Shown here in pieces: positions 52,615 to 60,349 of a stretch of 60,349 bases of DNA. The notes under the pieces are model-generated. The model was not told the origin of the DNA, searched no databases, and was given only the letters and a program-made list of their open reading frames with translations. The position numbers were made by a program, and so were the translations under genes. Position 1 is the first letter of the stretch. Each line of letters opens with the position of its first letter. The stretch spans positions 1-60,349 of the forward strand of contig CAOKFN010000028.1 of NCBI GenBank assembly GCA_948467735.1, given 5' to 3'. The DNA is from an uncultured bacterium. Its GTDB lineage: Bacteria; Bacillota; Clostridia; Lachnospirales; Lachnospiraceae.

Positions 52615-53875
52615 TCTGGGCTTAAAACTCATGTCCATTGTGCTTGCCGTCGTTCTCTGGTTTCTGGTGGTGATATCGGATAATCCCAAAGAAACGAGGA
52701 CTTTCTCCAATATTCCTGTGATATTGACCAATGTGGAGCTGCTGGAAAATGAAGGCAAGGTCTATGAGATACTGGATAATTCGGATCGCGTCCGGGTGTC
52801 GGTGGAGGTGCCCAGAAGCGATTTGGATAAACTGCGTTCTTCCGATATTATAGCGGAAGCGGATATGAAAAATCTCACGGCGGTTAATACCATCGCCATT
52901 AACTTTTCTGTCATGAACGACGATGTGAATGTGACCAATATTACTGGCAGCCGGGATGTGGTGCGTCTGCATGTGGAAGATAAGGTAAGCAGATGGATAG
53001 ATCTCGGCTATGAACTGAAGGGAGAAGTGCCGGAAAATTATAAGATAATGAGCACCACCATTGATCAGACAAGGATAGAAATCAGCGGTCCGGAATCTGT
53101 CATAGCCAATATTGACCATGCCATGGTCGAATATGATGTAACCGGCGCCATAAAGACTCAGTATGTGAATGTGGAACCCAGACTTTATAATAAGGACGGG
53201 GAGGTGCTGAATTATTCCAATGTCTCAAAGAGCGCGGATCATGTGCAGATGACGGTGCAGATTCTGGCGGTCAAGGAGGTGCCTTTGGAAGTTAATTATA
53301 CGGGCGTTCCGGCGGAAGGGTATCTGACCACGGGTGAAACGAGCTGCCAGCCTTCCACAGTGATGATTGCAGGAGCGGCTTCGGTGCTGTCAGGCGTGAA
53401 CAAAATCAGTATTCCCGAGGAAGCATTGGATATTACGGGGGCGGAAGGAACCGTGACAAGAAGCATCAATATTAAAGAGTACCTCGGCAGGACTCAGCTG
53501 GCGGAAAGCAGTTACAGCGGATGGGTTGAGGCTTCCGTCGTGATTGAGCCGGAAGTGGAGAGGACTTTGGTGATTCCGAAGGAAAATATCAGAGTGCTCA
53601 ATATGCCGGAAGAGTTCTATTGGGAATTTGACGCGGATGTGGATCCGTGCAGCGTGACGATTTCGGGCTTGAACGCGGTCGTTTCCGCAGTACAGCCCAA
53701 CAATATTTACGGTACTGTGGATATTGCCGCATGGATGGAAGAACAAGAGATTAAGACGCTGAAGGACGGAAGCTATCAAATCCCCATCAGCGTTGATCCT
53801 GTGGATAACGTGAGTATGGAAGAAGAAATTTTTGTTCAGATTGTCGTGGAAGAAATGAAGGAGGATGAAACATAA
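52538..53875 (+). CDS. cdaR: CdaA regulatory protein CdaR (YbbR repeats)
   Basis: The 445-residue protein has a basic start, one membrane helix at about 28-48 (LMSIVLAVVLWFLVVIS) and about four YbbR-like repeats outside the membrane (NVELLENEGKVYEIL, VPENYKIMSTTIDQTRIEI, VPAEGYLTTGETSCQPS). It binds and modulates CdaA. The ATG at 52538 has GGAGAAG 6 bases upstream and overlaps cdaA by 77 bases, implying translational coupling; a start at 52526 would bury that site. The stop lies 3 bases before glmM. Confidence 0.92.
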   Translation: MQKAESGGKIRNLKVGKKVGKKLLNNLGLKLMSIVLAVVLWFLVVISDNPKETRTFSNIPVILTNVELLENEGKVYEILDNSDRVRVSVEVPRSDLDKLRSSDIIAEADMKNLTAVNTIAINFSVMNDDVNVTNITGSRDVVRLHVEDKVSRWIDLGYELKGEVPENYKIMSTTIDQTRIEISGPESVIANIDHAMVEYDVTGAIKTQYVNVEPRLYNKDGEVLNYSNVSKSADHVQMTVQILAVKEVPLEVNYTGVPAEGYLTTGETSCQPSTVMIAGAASVLSGVNKISIPEEALDITGAEGTVTRSINIKEYLGRTQLAESSYSGWVEASVVIEPEVERTLVIPKENIRVLNMPEEFYWEFDADVDPCSVTISGLNAVVSAVQPNNIYGTVDIAAWMEEQEIKTLKDGSYQIPISVDPVDNVSMEEEIFVQIVVEEMKEDET

Positions 53876-53878
53876 ATC

Positions 53879-55255
53879 ATGGCTAGATTATTTGGAACGG
53901 ATGGCGTCAGAGGGGTTGCCAATGAGGAGCTTACGCCGCTTCTGGCGATGCAGATTGGTCAGGCGGGGGCGTATGTGCTCACAACGGCTTCTATGGAGAG
54001 ACAGACTTCCGGGGAAGAGAAGAGGAAGCCTACCATTATGGTGGGCTGTGATACGAGGATATCCGGCGATATGCTGGCAAACGCCCTGATGGCGGGAGCA
54101 TGCTCCGTGGGAGCGGACTGCATTTACCTTGGAGTGCTGCCAACGCCCGCCGCTGCATATTTGACGCGGAAACATAAGGTGGATGCGGGAGTGGTCATTT
54201 CCGCTTCGCATAACCCCATGGAGTTTAACGGGATTAAGTTCTTCGACGGAAACGGCTATAAGCTTCCCGATGAGCTGGAGGATAGAATAGAGAGCATTAT
54301 TCGGGATGACATGAGGGAAATAGAATTTCCCACAGGCTCCGGGGTGGGAAGGATCGTCTATGATACGGAGGCCAGAGAAGAATATATCGGCCATGCAATC
54401 GATACGGTTCCGGTGAACTTGAACGGCATGAAAATCGTGGTTGACTGCGCGGAAGGCGCATCCCATTACACTTCCGTGGAAGCGCTGAAAAGGCTGGGAG
54501 GCAATGTCATTGCCATTCATAATCATCCGGATGGCTGCAATATTAACTTGGGCTGCGGCTCCACTCATATGGAAGAGCTGCAGAAGAAGGTAGTGGAGGA
54601 AAAGGCGGCTGTGGGGCTTGCCTTTGACGGGGACGCGGACAGACTGCTGGCGGTGGATGAAAACGGCAGGATGGTGGACGGCGACCAGATTATGGCGATT
54701 GTGGGGAATTACATAAAAGACCATGGAAAACTAAAGAAGGATATCATAGTAGCCACTGTCATGAGCAATCTGGGCTTCTTTCTTATGGGAAAAGAGAAGG
54801 GTATCGCCATAGAACAGACCAAGGTGGGAGATCGCTATGTGCTGGAGCGCATGAAGGAAATCGGCGCAAGCCTTGGAGGGGAGCAGTCGGGACATATTAT
54901 TTTCCTAGAGGAGAGCACCACGGGAGACGGCCTGCTCAGCGCGCTGCATCTGCTGCAGGTTATGGCGGAAACGGGCAGGAGCCTTTCCGAGCTGGCGCAG
55001 GTTATGGAGGTGCTGCCCCAGGCTCTTGTAAACGCCAAAGCGGCAAATGATAAGAAAGAGAAGTATATGGAGTATCCGGAGATTGCGGCGGCAATCGGGG
55101 AGCTGGAGGCAAAGTTTGCGGGAGAGGGCAGAGTGCTCATTCGTTCCTCAGGCACGGAGCCTTTGGTGCGTGTGATGATTGAAGGGAAAGATCAAGAGAT
55201 TATCCGCCGGGAAGCTGAGAAATTAGCCGAATTGATCCAAAGGGTGCTTCAATAA
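53879..55255 (+). CDS. glmM: Phosphoglucosamine mutase
   Basis: The 458-residue enzyme converts glucosamine-6-phosphate to glucosamine-1-phosphate for wall precursor synthesis. It starts MARLFGTDGVRGVANEELTP. The phosphoserine loop is VVISASHNPMEFNG near 110, the metal loop AFDGDADRLLAVD near 249 and the phosphate-binding end IRSSGTEPLVRVMIEG near 420. AAGGAGGATG lies at the end of cdaR, 3 bases upstream. In other Firmicutes GlmM binds and inhibits CdaA, so this cluster couples wall supply to cyclic di-AMP. Confidence 0.96.
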   Translation: MARLFGTDGVRGVANEELTPLLAMQIGQAGAYVLTTASMERQTSGEEKRKPTIMVGCDTRISGDMLANALMAGACSVGADCIYLGVLPTPAAAYLTRKHKVDAGVVISASHNPMEFNGIKFFDGNGYKLPDELEDRIESIIRDDMREIEFPTGSGVGRIVYDTEAREEYIGHAIDTVPVNLNGMKIVVDCAEGASHYTSVEALKRLGGNVIAIHNHPDGCNINLGCGSTHMEELQKKVVEEKAAVGLAFDGDADRLLAVDENGRMVDGDQIMAIVGNYIKDHGKLKKDIIVATVMSNLGFFLMGKEKGIAIEQTKVGDRYVLERMKEIGASLGGEQSGHIIFLEESTTGDGLLSALHLLQVMAETGRSLSELAQVMEVLPQALVNAKAANDKKEKYMEYPEIAAAIGELEAKFAGEGRVLIRSSGTEPLVRVMIEGKDQEIIRREAEKLAELIQRVLQ

Positions 55256-55283
55256 AAAGCGCGGCTGCTAAAGGAAAGTTGTC

Positions 55284-55312
55284 TTGTAATTGTGAGGCGG
55301 TTGTGGTATTCT
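55284..55312 (+). promoter_or_regulatory. Promoter before the HPr gene
   Basis: TTGTAA (55284-55289), a 17-base spacer and TATTCT (55307-55312) with TGG in front form a plausible extended -10 promoter, followed by a leader of about 130 bases. Confidence 0.5.
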
Positions 55313-55445
55313 AAAGGAAGAATATGCCGGCAGTTTGATGGAAGCGTGCGGATCGGGGGAATGTTTGGCGGAAGCGCACTTTAAAGATTGAACTGCTATA
55401 AAACATATGATGTCAAAAACAGTAATGGATTGGAGGGAAGGTACA

Positions 55446-55709
55446 ATGGTAAGCCAGAAGGTAGTGATTAAGAATCCTACAGGCCTGCATCTGAGACCCG
55501 CGGGGATTTTATGCAAGGAGGCCATGCAGTTTAAGTCGTTGATTACATTTTCGTTCCGGGATAGTATCGCAAATGCCAAAAGTGTGTTGAGCGTGTTGGG
55601 GGCATGTGTAAAATGCGGTGATGAAATTGAATTTACCTGTGAAGGCGAGGACGAGCAGGAGGCCTTGAATACACTGGTTGCGGCAGTGGAGAACGGGCTG
55701 GGAGAATAG
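55446..55709 (+). CDS. ptsH: HPr phosphocarrier protein
   Basis: The 87-residue protein has the active-site loop NPTGLHLRPAG with His15 and, at position 46, the Ser (ANAKSVLSVL) phosphorylated by HPr kinase. The last third is GDEIEFTCEGEDEQEALN. It passes phosphate from enzyme I to sugar permeases and, through Ser46, takes part in carbon catabolite control in Firmicutes. Both sites present argue for HPr rather than Crh, though it stands alone, without ptsI. GGAGGGAAGG precedes the ATG at 55446; an earlier frame start at 55407 is not conserved. Confidence 0.92.
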   Translation: MVSQKVVIKNPTGLHLRPAGILCKEAMQFKSLITFSFRDSIANAKSVLSVLGACVKCGDEIEFTCEGEDEQEALNTLVAAVENGLGE

Positions 55710-55742
55710 TGTGGGAATCATATGCTCGAAAGGATTCAGACA

Positions 55743-55776
55743 AAAAAAGCGGGATGCAGATGCGTCCCGCTTTTTT
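55743..55776 (+). terminator. Terminator of the HPr gene
   Basis: AAAAAAGCGGGA and TCCCGCTTTTTT form a perfect 12-bp stem around TGCAGATGCG. The A run also lets it work for the convergent DUF3048 gene. Confidence 0.93.
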
Positions 55777-55863
55777 GTTAAGCCTGTACATGGCTATTTT
55801 CCTCATTGCCCATGGGAATAAAAACCGCATTCACAAACATTCCTTGGAAATGATAAGTCCCAA

Positions 55864-57033
55864 TTAACGGAAGGTAAAGGAATCGCCCTCCTCAACAATA
55901 CAAATCATGGTCTTTCCGGTATTTAATATAATCTCGTTTCCATAATCATCATAATATTTTGTGGAACCATAATCGCTTGTCTTTTCCCAATTTACATGAA
56001 TGCCCTTGCCGTTTGTGAAAAACCATCCGTCCCGGGTGGTGTCATGACACTGAAAAGCAAGGTACCCTTCCCCAAGGTCTTCCGTTTTGACATACTGAAC
56101 CAAGACATTCTTGAAAGTCAGCTGTACGCCCGCGGCGTCCATATGGGGACCGTCCGTCCCAAAGGATAAATGCTGGGAACGATAGTAAAGGCCGTCTTCC
56201 TCGTTGTATTCAAAATAGCATCTGGTCAGCGGATAACAGCCGGACATATCGATGTATGTAGCGTTCCGGGCTGCGGTATCATATTGACTTAAAGTATTTG
56301 GAGACGATTTGTTGGTGAACAGAAAGTGGTTGTCATCGGTCAGCTCTCTGTATCTCAGGGAATAGCCCTTCTGCTGGATGACGCCTGCAAGGCCGGAGCC
56401 GGAGGTATAGGAATTATGGGGCGGGGTACGATCCGTAGAGCGGAAGAATGCGGCAGAATCTGTCCCAAGCATGCCGTCTATATTCTCTGTGGTCGGCTGG
56501 TCGATAATGTCATTGATGAAGAAAGGGCCGCCAAAGTGAACAAGGAAAGCGTCCCACTCAAAGGCCCAATAGGCATAATAGGGCCGCAGGCTTCTGATAT
56601 TGCCTATTTTGTCCAGCTTGGTCCAATCCTCATAAATGGCAAGCATTCTGGTCATGCGTCCCTCCACGTTTGCTTCGTAGATGATGGAAGCCTTTGAGAG
56701 ATTGTAATGGGGAACGGCATTGTTTTCGTTGGGCGTCATCACGGCGATGGGACGTGTTCCCGCGACCTCCGAGTCCACCCATTCGTTTGTGAGGCGGCTG
56801 CGCACCATGCCCTCTCTGGGAGGAACGGAATCATCCTCGATTACGGCGTCTGACGAGGGCGGATTCGCGGTGGAAAGCGGCGGCAGCGCTGTGATCATTG
56901 GAGTTATGCCGGGATCCGGGTCTGGAATAATAGGGCTGTCTATATCGTCATCGCCCAGTCCACAGGCCGTAAAAACCATCAGGATGACCGTAAGTAAAAT
57001 CCATAATTTTATCCTGTTCTTTTTACTTCTCAT
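55864..57033 (-). CDS. DUF3048-family (YerB-like) lipoprotein
   Basis: The 389-residue lipoprotein has a lipobox VFTAC (Cys about 24), an Asp/Pro-rich spacer to about 75, and a two-part DUF3048 fold. Visible blocks are PIAVMTPNENNAVPHYNLSK near 95, IIYEANVEGRMTRMLAIYED near 116, GNIRSLRPYYAYWAFEWDAF near 143, and a C-terminal part with FTNGKGIHVNWEKTS near 345. YerB-like proteins are surface-exposed with no settled function. It reads convergent to the HPr gene and shares its terminator. Confidence 0.9.
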   Translation of the reverse strand: MRSKKNRIKLWILLTVILMVFTACGLGDDDIDSPIIPDPDPGITPMITALPPLSTANPPSSDAVIEDDSVPPREGMVRSRLTNEWVDSEVAGTRPIAVMTPNENNAVPHYNLSKASIIYEANVEGRMTRMLAIYEDWTKLDKIGNIRSLRPYYAYWAFEWDAFLVHFGGPFFINDIIDQPTTENIDGMLGTDSAAFFRSTDRTPPHNSYTSGSGLAGVIQQKGYSLRYRELTDDNHFLFTNKSSPNTLSQYDTAARNATYIDMSGCYPLTRCYFEYNEEDGLYYRSQHLSFGTDGPHMDAAGVQLTFKNVLVQYVKTEDLGEGYLAFQCHDTTRDGWFFTNGKGIHVNWEKTSDYGSTKYYDDYGNEIILNTGKTMICIVEEGDSFTFR

Positions 57034-57218
57034 AGTTAATCTCCTGTATACATAACAAAAAATATAGAACTATTCCTTATAGTTTACCATAAAAGTTTTC
57101 AATAGTCATCGAAATGACGGGAAAATTAAGAATTATTTATATTTTTATGAGAAGACAGCCGGCCCGTATATATGCAAGGCCAATGAGGGACAGGCGCTGT
57201 CAGCGAAGGCGCAGCGGG

Positions 57219-57548
57219 TTAATTCATGTTCTGAAGTTCAGCCAGTTTTTTGATTTGTTCCAAAGCGTAGTCCTGAAACTCCGGACGCAGCGTTCTGAAA
57301 ATGCTCAGGGCTTCTTCCAGCTTATCGGTTTCCTTGGGATTTCCCTCAAACATTTCCCCATCCCCTGTTTCCAGCCAGTGTTCGTTTACCTTGTACAACC
57401 GACACATATGTCGGAGGAATAATTCCTTGGGCTGGACACGGCCGTATTCAATATTGCTGATTACGTCACGGCTAACGCCTAGTTTTTCACCAAATGCCCT
57501 CTGGGACAGCTTAAGCGCCTCCCGCACGGCTCGGATTCGATTAGACAA
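57219..57548 (-). CDS. XRE-family transcriptional regulator, TTG start
   Basis: The 109-residue protein has an XRE helix-turn-helix at about 5-58 (RIRAVREALKLSQRAFGEKL, GVSRDVISNIEYGRVQPKEL) and a helical tail (LEEALSIFRTLRPEFQDYAL). The start codon is TTG at 57548 (M1 of SNRIRAV), backed by AGGAGGG 8 bases upstream; no ATG fits. It faces away from a 58-codon gene across a region with an inverted repeat that is probably its operator. The gene order resembles phage-type or mobile-element regulator pairs, though no phage genes are visible. Confidence 0.88.
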   Translation of the reverse strand: MSNRIRAVREALKLSQRAFGEKLGVSRDVISNIEYGRVQPKELFLRHMCRLYKVNEHWLETGDGEMFEGNPKETDKLEEALSIFRTLRPEFQDYALEQIKKLAELQNMN

Positions 57549-57605
57549 ATCAATTCCCTCCTTCTCATGTTCCCCTCATGCTATCTTACAACACAAAAAT
57601 CCCTG

Positions 57606-57639
57606 TGTCAACACAAACAACACAAAGCCAGTGTTGACA
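57606..57639. promoter_or_regulatory. Inverted-repeat operator overlapping a divergent promoter
   Basis: TGTCAACAC (57606-57614) and GTGTTGACA (57631-57639) are exact inverted repeats 16 bases apart. The right arm contains the -35 TTGACA of the rightward promoter. CAACAC/AACACA is repeated several times around them. This fits autorepression and repression of the neighbour by the XRE protein. Confidence 0.65.
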
Positions 57640-57662
57640 AAACAATCCTCATATGATAATTT
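57634..57662 (+). promoter_or_regulatory. Promoter of the 58-residue gene and following surface protein
   Basis: TTGACA (57634-57639), a 17-base spacer and TAATTT (57657-57662; ATAATT one base earlier) form a sigma-A type promoter with the operator arm over its -35. Confidence 0.6.
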
Positions 57663-57699
57663 AAGTATATAACACATAAATGGAAAGGAGATTGTGGTT

Positions 57700-57876
57700 A
57701 TGACACTTGCTAAGGAAAATAAGAGCCGAATCGAGGAGCTGAGGGCAGTTTTTTTATCATTGGGTGAAAGGGGGCAGGAAAGCGCTCTGGCTGTTTTAAG
57801 GGCACTGGCGTATGCGCAGTTTGTCATGCGCGCTTCACAGGACGGGCAGCCGCCTAAAACGGACGATGCGGGCTGA
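57700..57876 (+). CDS. Small protein divergent from the XRE regulator
   Basis: From ATG 57700 (AAAGGAG 9-10 bases upstream) the product is 58 residues, mainly helical (KSRIEELRAVFLSLGERGQE, SALAVLRALAYAQFVM) with a polar tail. No membrane helix or known motif. An internal ATG-free start (GTG 57694) would add two residues. Its location under the XRE operator suggests control by that regulator; function unknown. Confidence 0.65.
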   Translation: MTLAKENKSRIEELRAVFLSLGERGQESALAVLRALAYAQFVMRASQDGQPPKTDDAG

Positions 57877-57956
57877 GGAGAATGCAGGCCGAAGCGGACA
57901 ACGCGGATTGAGATGTATGATAATGAGGTAGGAAGTTTTTTAGAAAGGAAATAAAA

Positions 57957-60349
57957 ATGGTGAAATACAAAAGAAGATTTGTACATATGCTGCTTTCCAC
58001 AATATTGGCGCTTGCGGTGTCGCTTGCGGGCTGGACGGGCTTTCCGTCCGCAAAAGCGGAGGCGGCTGACGGGATCACAAGGGCGGAATGGCTTCATCGA
58101 CTGGCGGAGACCTTTGGCATGGCTGTGGAAGAGGACAATTATCCGGATAATTATTTCAGGGATTTGGAGGCGGATTCGGAATATTATTACGATGTGCTGT
58201 TGAATGTGGAGTTTGGCGTCATAGATGTGGAAGCGGGTGGGGAGGTGCGGTCAAATGAGGCTGTTACCCGTGAATTTGCTTCCCATACCCTGAATTACTG
58301 TATGGGATATCAGATGGAAGACGCGGCTTATTCGTTTTCCGACGCAGATGCGTGCAGGTATCCGGAGGATGCGCAGGCGGCGGTGAACAGGGGCTGGCTT
58401 GCGCTGACAGAGGGGAAGTTCTGCCCCAACGCATTGATTACCGCGCAGGAAGCGGAGAGGATGCTGGAGGACGCCGCCAAGGTCATAAGCGGGGATGTGA
58501 TAACCGAAGAAAGCGGCAGTTATGAATTTGCCGAGGACGTGGTGGTGATTCAGAACCCATGTACGGTGGGTGTGGACGAGTCCGGCAGGACGGTGGTGGA
58601 AATCGAGAATATGCAGGAGGCGGCTGCGGCGGGGACGCGTTTTGCGGTATACCAGAACAACATACCGGTGGTGTACATTGCTTCTTCCGTGACAAGTTCG
58701 GGAGGCATTACCCGGATTACGGCGGAGGTTGACGACAGCGGAACGGCATATACCGCGGTGGAAGCCCAAGGCATAGTGTACGGCAGTATTGCGGATATCG
58801 AAGCGCTGGACGGAGCCAAGGTCGTATTTCTGGACGAAGAGACAGGTGTGGAATATGAAAGCGCCGAGGCTGTGGCGGCTGTTTATGGGGCGAGGTCTCC
58901 CCAAATGTTTAATACGGACATTGTGGTTTCCAAAAAAATCGACTTTGGAGACGGTTTGTCGGCGGATGTTACGCTAAAAATCAAGAATCCCAAGGTTGAT
59001 TTCAGCATGAGCATTGTAAAGGGCTATGCCAGAGCCATATTTGAGGGGGATACGGAGCTCAGCCTGAACGGCAGTAAGGAACTTATCGGGGAACATAATA
59101 TAGGGGAAATTCGTCTGGTAAATATGGTATTTCCGGGTGTAGGCGGGTTTGTGGTGTCTTTCGACGCCAATTTATCCGGTACGGCCTCCGCCATAGAGAA
59201 AGGACATCTGAGGATGGGCTTGGATGCAAGCGTCCGAAATGGAGTGCGTATTATCAAAGAATTTCAGGCAAAAAGTTTTACGCTGACGGCGCAGGCGGAA
59301 GCGCAGATCGGTATAGAGGCAAAGCTGGGCTTGACGGAGCTGCCCATTTTAAAGGCGTATGTGTATGCCAAGATTGGAGGAAAAGCCGAAGCGAAAGTTG
59401 ATATCCCAATCGAAGAATCCTTTAGTTGTGTGAATTTTGCCGCATATATGTATGCTTCCTGTGGTGCAAAGGGAAGTTTGACAATATTGAATGTTTCACG
59501 GGAAATAAACATAGAATGCACAATATTTGACGTAAACAACAGTCCTCTGCGTATTTACAGGCACTATGAAAACGGGGTGGAAGTGGCGGCATGTACGGCA
59601 GGAACTGAAGAAGGAGGCTCTGTCAGCAGGCCGAAGTATCATACGCCTGTCAATTCCTCGTGGGGAGGAAGCGGATGGAGCGGAGGGACGCTCAGCGCGG
59701 GATATAACGGCAGCAACGTTACGATTCCTGCGTTTGAATATCAGATGAATCAGGACAAAGACGGGATAGTTATTACGAAATATAATGGGAATGCCACATC
59801 GCTGGTGATTCCTAGCGTGATTGACGGATATATGGTGACGGGGATTGGTAGTTCGGTGTTCGCGAATAGGACGAAGCTGGTCAGCGTGATTATTCCGGAT
59901 TGTGTGGTGGAGATAGGAGATTCCGCATTCAGCAGCTGTACAAAACTGTCGAATATAAGTCTGCCGAAGAATCTGACATCATTAGGACACTCTGCTTTCC
60001 GCAGCTGTACTGCGCTGACAAGCATTAACCTGCCCAAATCGTTGAAGGAATGTGGCAAAAGCCCTTTTGCAGAATGCATTAACTTGAAGGGAATTCAGTT
60101 TGAAGAGGGAGTAACGGTTATACCGGGAAATATATGGAGTTCCGGAATATTTGGGGCCTGCCCGGGCTTGGAAGAGATTAGGATACCGGATACGGTAACA
60201 GAGATAGGGGAAGGAGCTTTTGGAGGGTGTATTAACCTAAAGCAGGCAATTATTCCGGACAGTGTGACAGAGATAGGAGATTCCGCATTCAGCGGCTGTA
60301 CAAAACTGTCGAATATAAGTCTGCCGAAGAATCTGACATCATTAGGACA
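57957..60349 (+). CDS. SLH/BspA-like surface protein, cut by the window edge
   Basis: The frame from ATG 57957 (AAAGGA upstream) stays open to the end: at least 797 codons. Signal peptide to about 38 (KAEAA). An SLH-like N-terminal segment (ITRAEWLHRLAETFGM, YFRDL, NEAVTREFASHTLNY) runs to about residue 190. A middle region with no family I recognise runs to about 560. A Ser/Gly linker is followed by BspA-type leucine-rich repeats from about 600 (LVIPSVIDGYMVTGIGSSVF, EIGDSAFSSCTKLSNISLPK). It is probably wall- or surface-attached and adhesive. The final 79 bases repeat an earlier unit almost exactly, and the C terminus is missing. Confidence 0.85.
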   Translation, partial: MVKYKRRFVHMLLSTILALAVSLAGWTGFPSAKAEAADGITRAEWLHRLAETFGMAVEEDNYPDNYFRDLEADSEYYYDVLLNVEFGVIDVEAGGEVRSNEAVTREFASHTLNYCMGYQMEDAAYSFSDADACRYPEDAQAAVNRGWLALTEGKFCPNALITAQEAERMLEDAAKVISGDVITEESGSYEFAEDVVVIQNPCTVGVDESGRTVVEIENMQEAAAAGTRFAVYQNNIPVVYIASSVTSSGGITRITAEVDDSGTAYTAVEAQGIVYGSIADIEALDGAKVVFLDEETGVEYESAEAVAAVYGARSPQMFNTDIVVSKKIDFGDGLSADVTLKIKNPKVDFSMSIVKGYARAIFEGDTELSLNGSKELIGEHNIGEIRLVNMVFPGVGGFVVSFDANLSGTASAIEKGHLRMGLDASVRNGVRIIKEFQAKSFTLTAQAEAQIGIEAKLGLTELPILKAYVYAKIGGKAEAKVDIPIEESFSCVNFAAYMYASCGAKGSLTILNVSREINIECTIFDVNNSPLRIYRHYENGVEVAACTAGTEEGGSVSRPKYHTPVNSSWGGSGWSGGTLSAGYNGSNVTIPAFEYQMNQDKDGIVITKYNGNATSLVIPSVIDGYMVTGIGSSVFANRTKLVSVIIPDCVVEIGDSAFSSCTKLSNISLPKNLTSLGHSAFRSCTALTSINLPKSLKECGKSPFAECINLKGIQFEEGVTVIPGNIWSSGIFGACPGLEEIRIPDTVTEIGEGAFGGCINLKQAIIPDSVTEIGDSAFSGCTKLSNISLPKNLTSLG

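Overview
The window looks like a chromosomal contig from a motile, Gram-positive gut Clostridia of the Lachnospiraceae type. Pointers are strong AGGAGG-type ribosome sites, flagellar rod genes directly behind an mreB/mbl gene, a comF-yvyF pair, a cdaA-cdaR-glmM cluster, BspA-like surface proteins with cell-wall-binding repeats, and many lipoproteins. No rRNA, tRNA or CRISPR array was seen. The right edge cuts a gene inside a repeat.

Layout. 0.1-4.0 kb (minus strand): two modular secreted paralogs, a remnant of a third, an ECF-type sigma factor and the stump of its anti-sigma partner. 4.3-9.3 kb: a Lachnospiraceae-type hypothetical protein and a large WYL-like/SF1 helicase/nuclease fusion. 9.5-16.8 kb: a maltodextrin/glycogen unit (phosphorylase, ABC binding protein, two permeases, 4-alpha-glucanotransferase). 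16.8-17.4 kb: an ATPase remnant and a compact locus that reads as an Fst/par-like type I toxin-antitoxin pair. 17.4-22.6 kb: L-rhamnose mutarotase behind a duplicated leader, D-lactate dehydrogenase, a double-HTH regulator and a frame-disrupted unknown gene. 22.7-27.4 kb: GT-rich repeats, a frameshifted BspA-like surface protein whose promoter spacer carries a G tract, an ATG-free transcription unit and a YjfB-like motility peptide. 27.6-33.8 kb: a CdaR/PucR-type regulator, then ftsE, ftsX, an EnvC/PcsB-type murein hydrolase and a CtpA-type protease. 33.8-42.3 kb: SOS-type promoter with a displaced 5-prime piece of uvrB, a transposase remnant, an AT-rich rhuM-AIPR cassette, then full-length uvrB and uvrA. 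42.6-46.1 kb: mbl/mreB and three flagellar rod genes. 46.1-57.0 kb: recD2, comF, yvyF-like, two membrane proteins, cdaA, cdaR, glmM, HPr and a DUF3048 lipoprotein. 57.2-60.3 kb: an XRE regulator opposite a small gene, and a partial SLH/BspA-like surface protein.

How the parts work together. FtsEX plus the coiled-coil LytM protein is the usual module for gating wall hydrolysis at division. Cyclic-di-AMP synthesis and GlmM link wall-precursor supply to osmotic signalling. UvrB/UvrA and RecD2 are repair genes. The maltodextrin genes import and break down alpha-glucans. The most unusual items are the candidate type I toxin-antitoxin locus at 17.0-17.3 kb, the defence-like cassette sitting between two uvrB 5-prime ends, the G-tract promoter of the surface protein, and the sigma factor left with a truncated anti-sigma partner.
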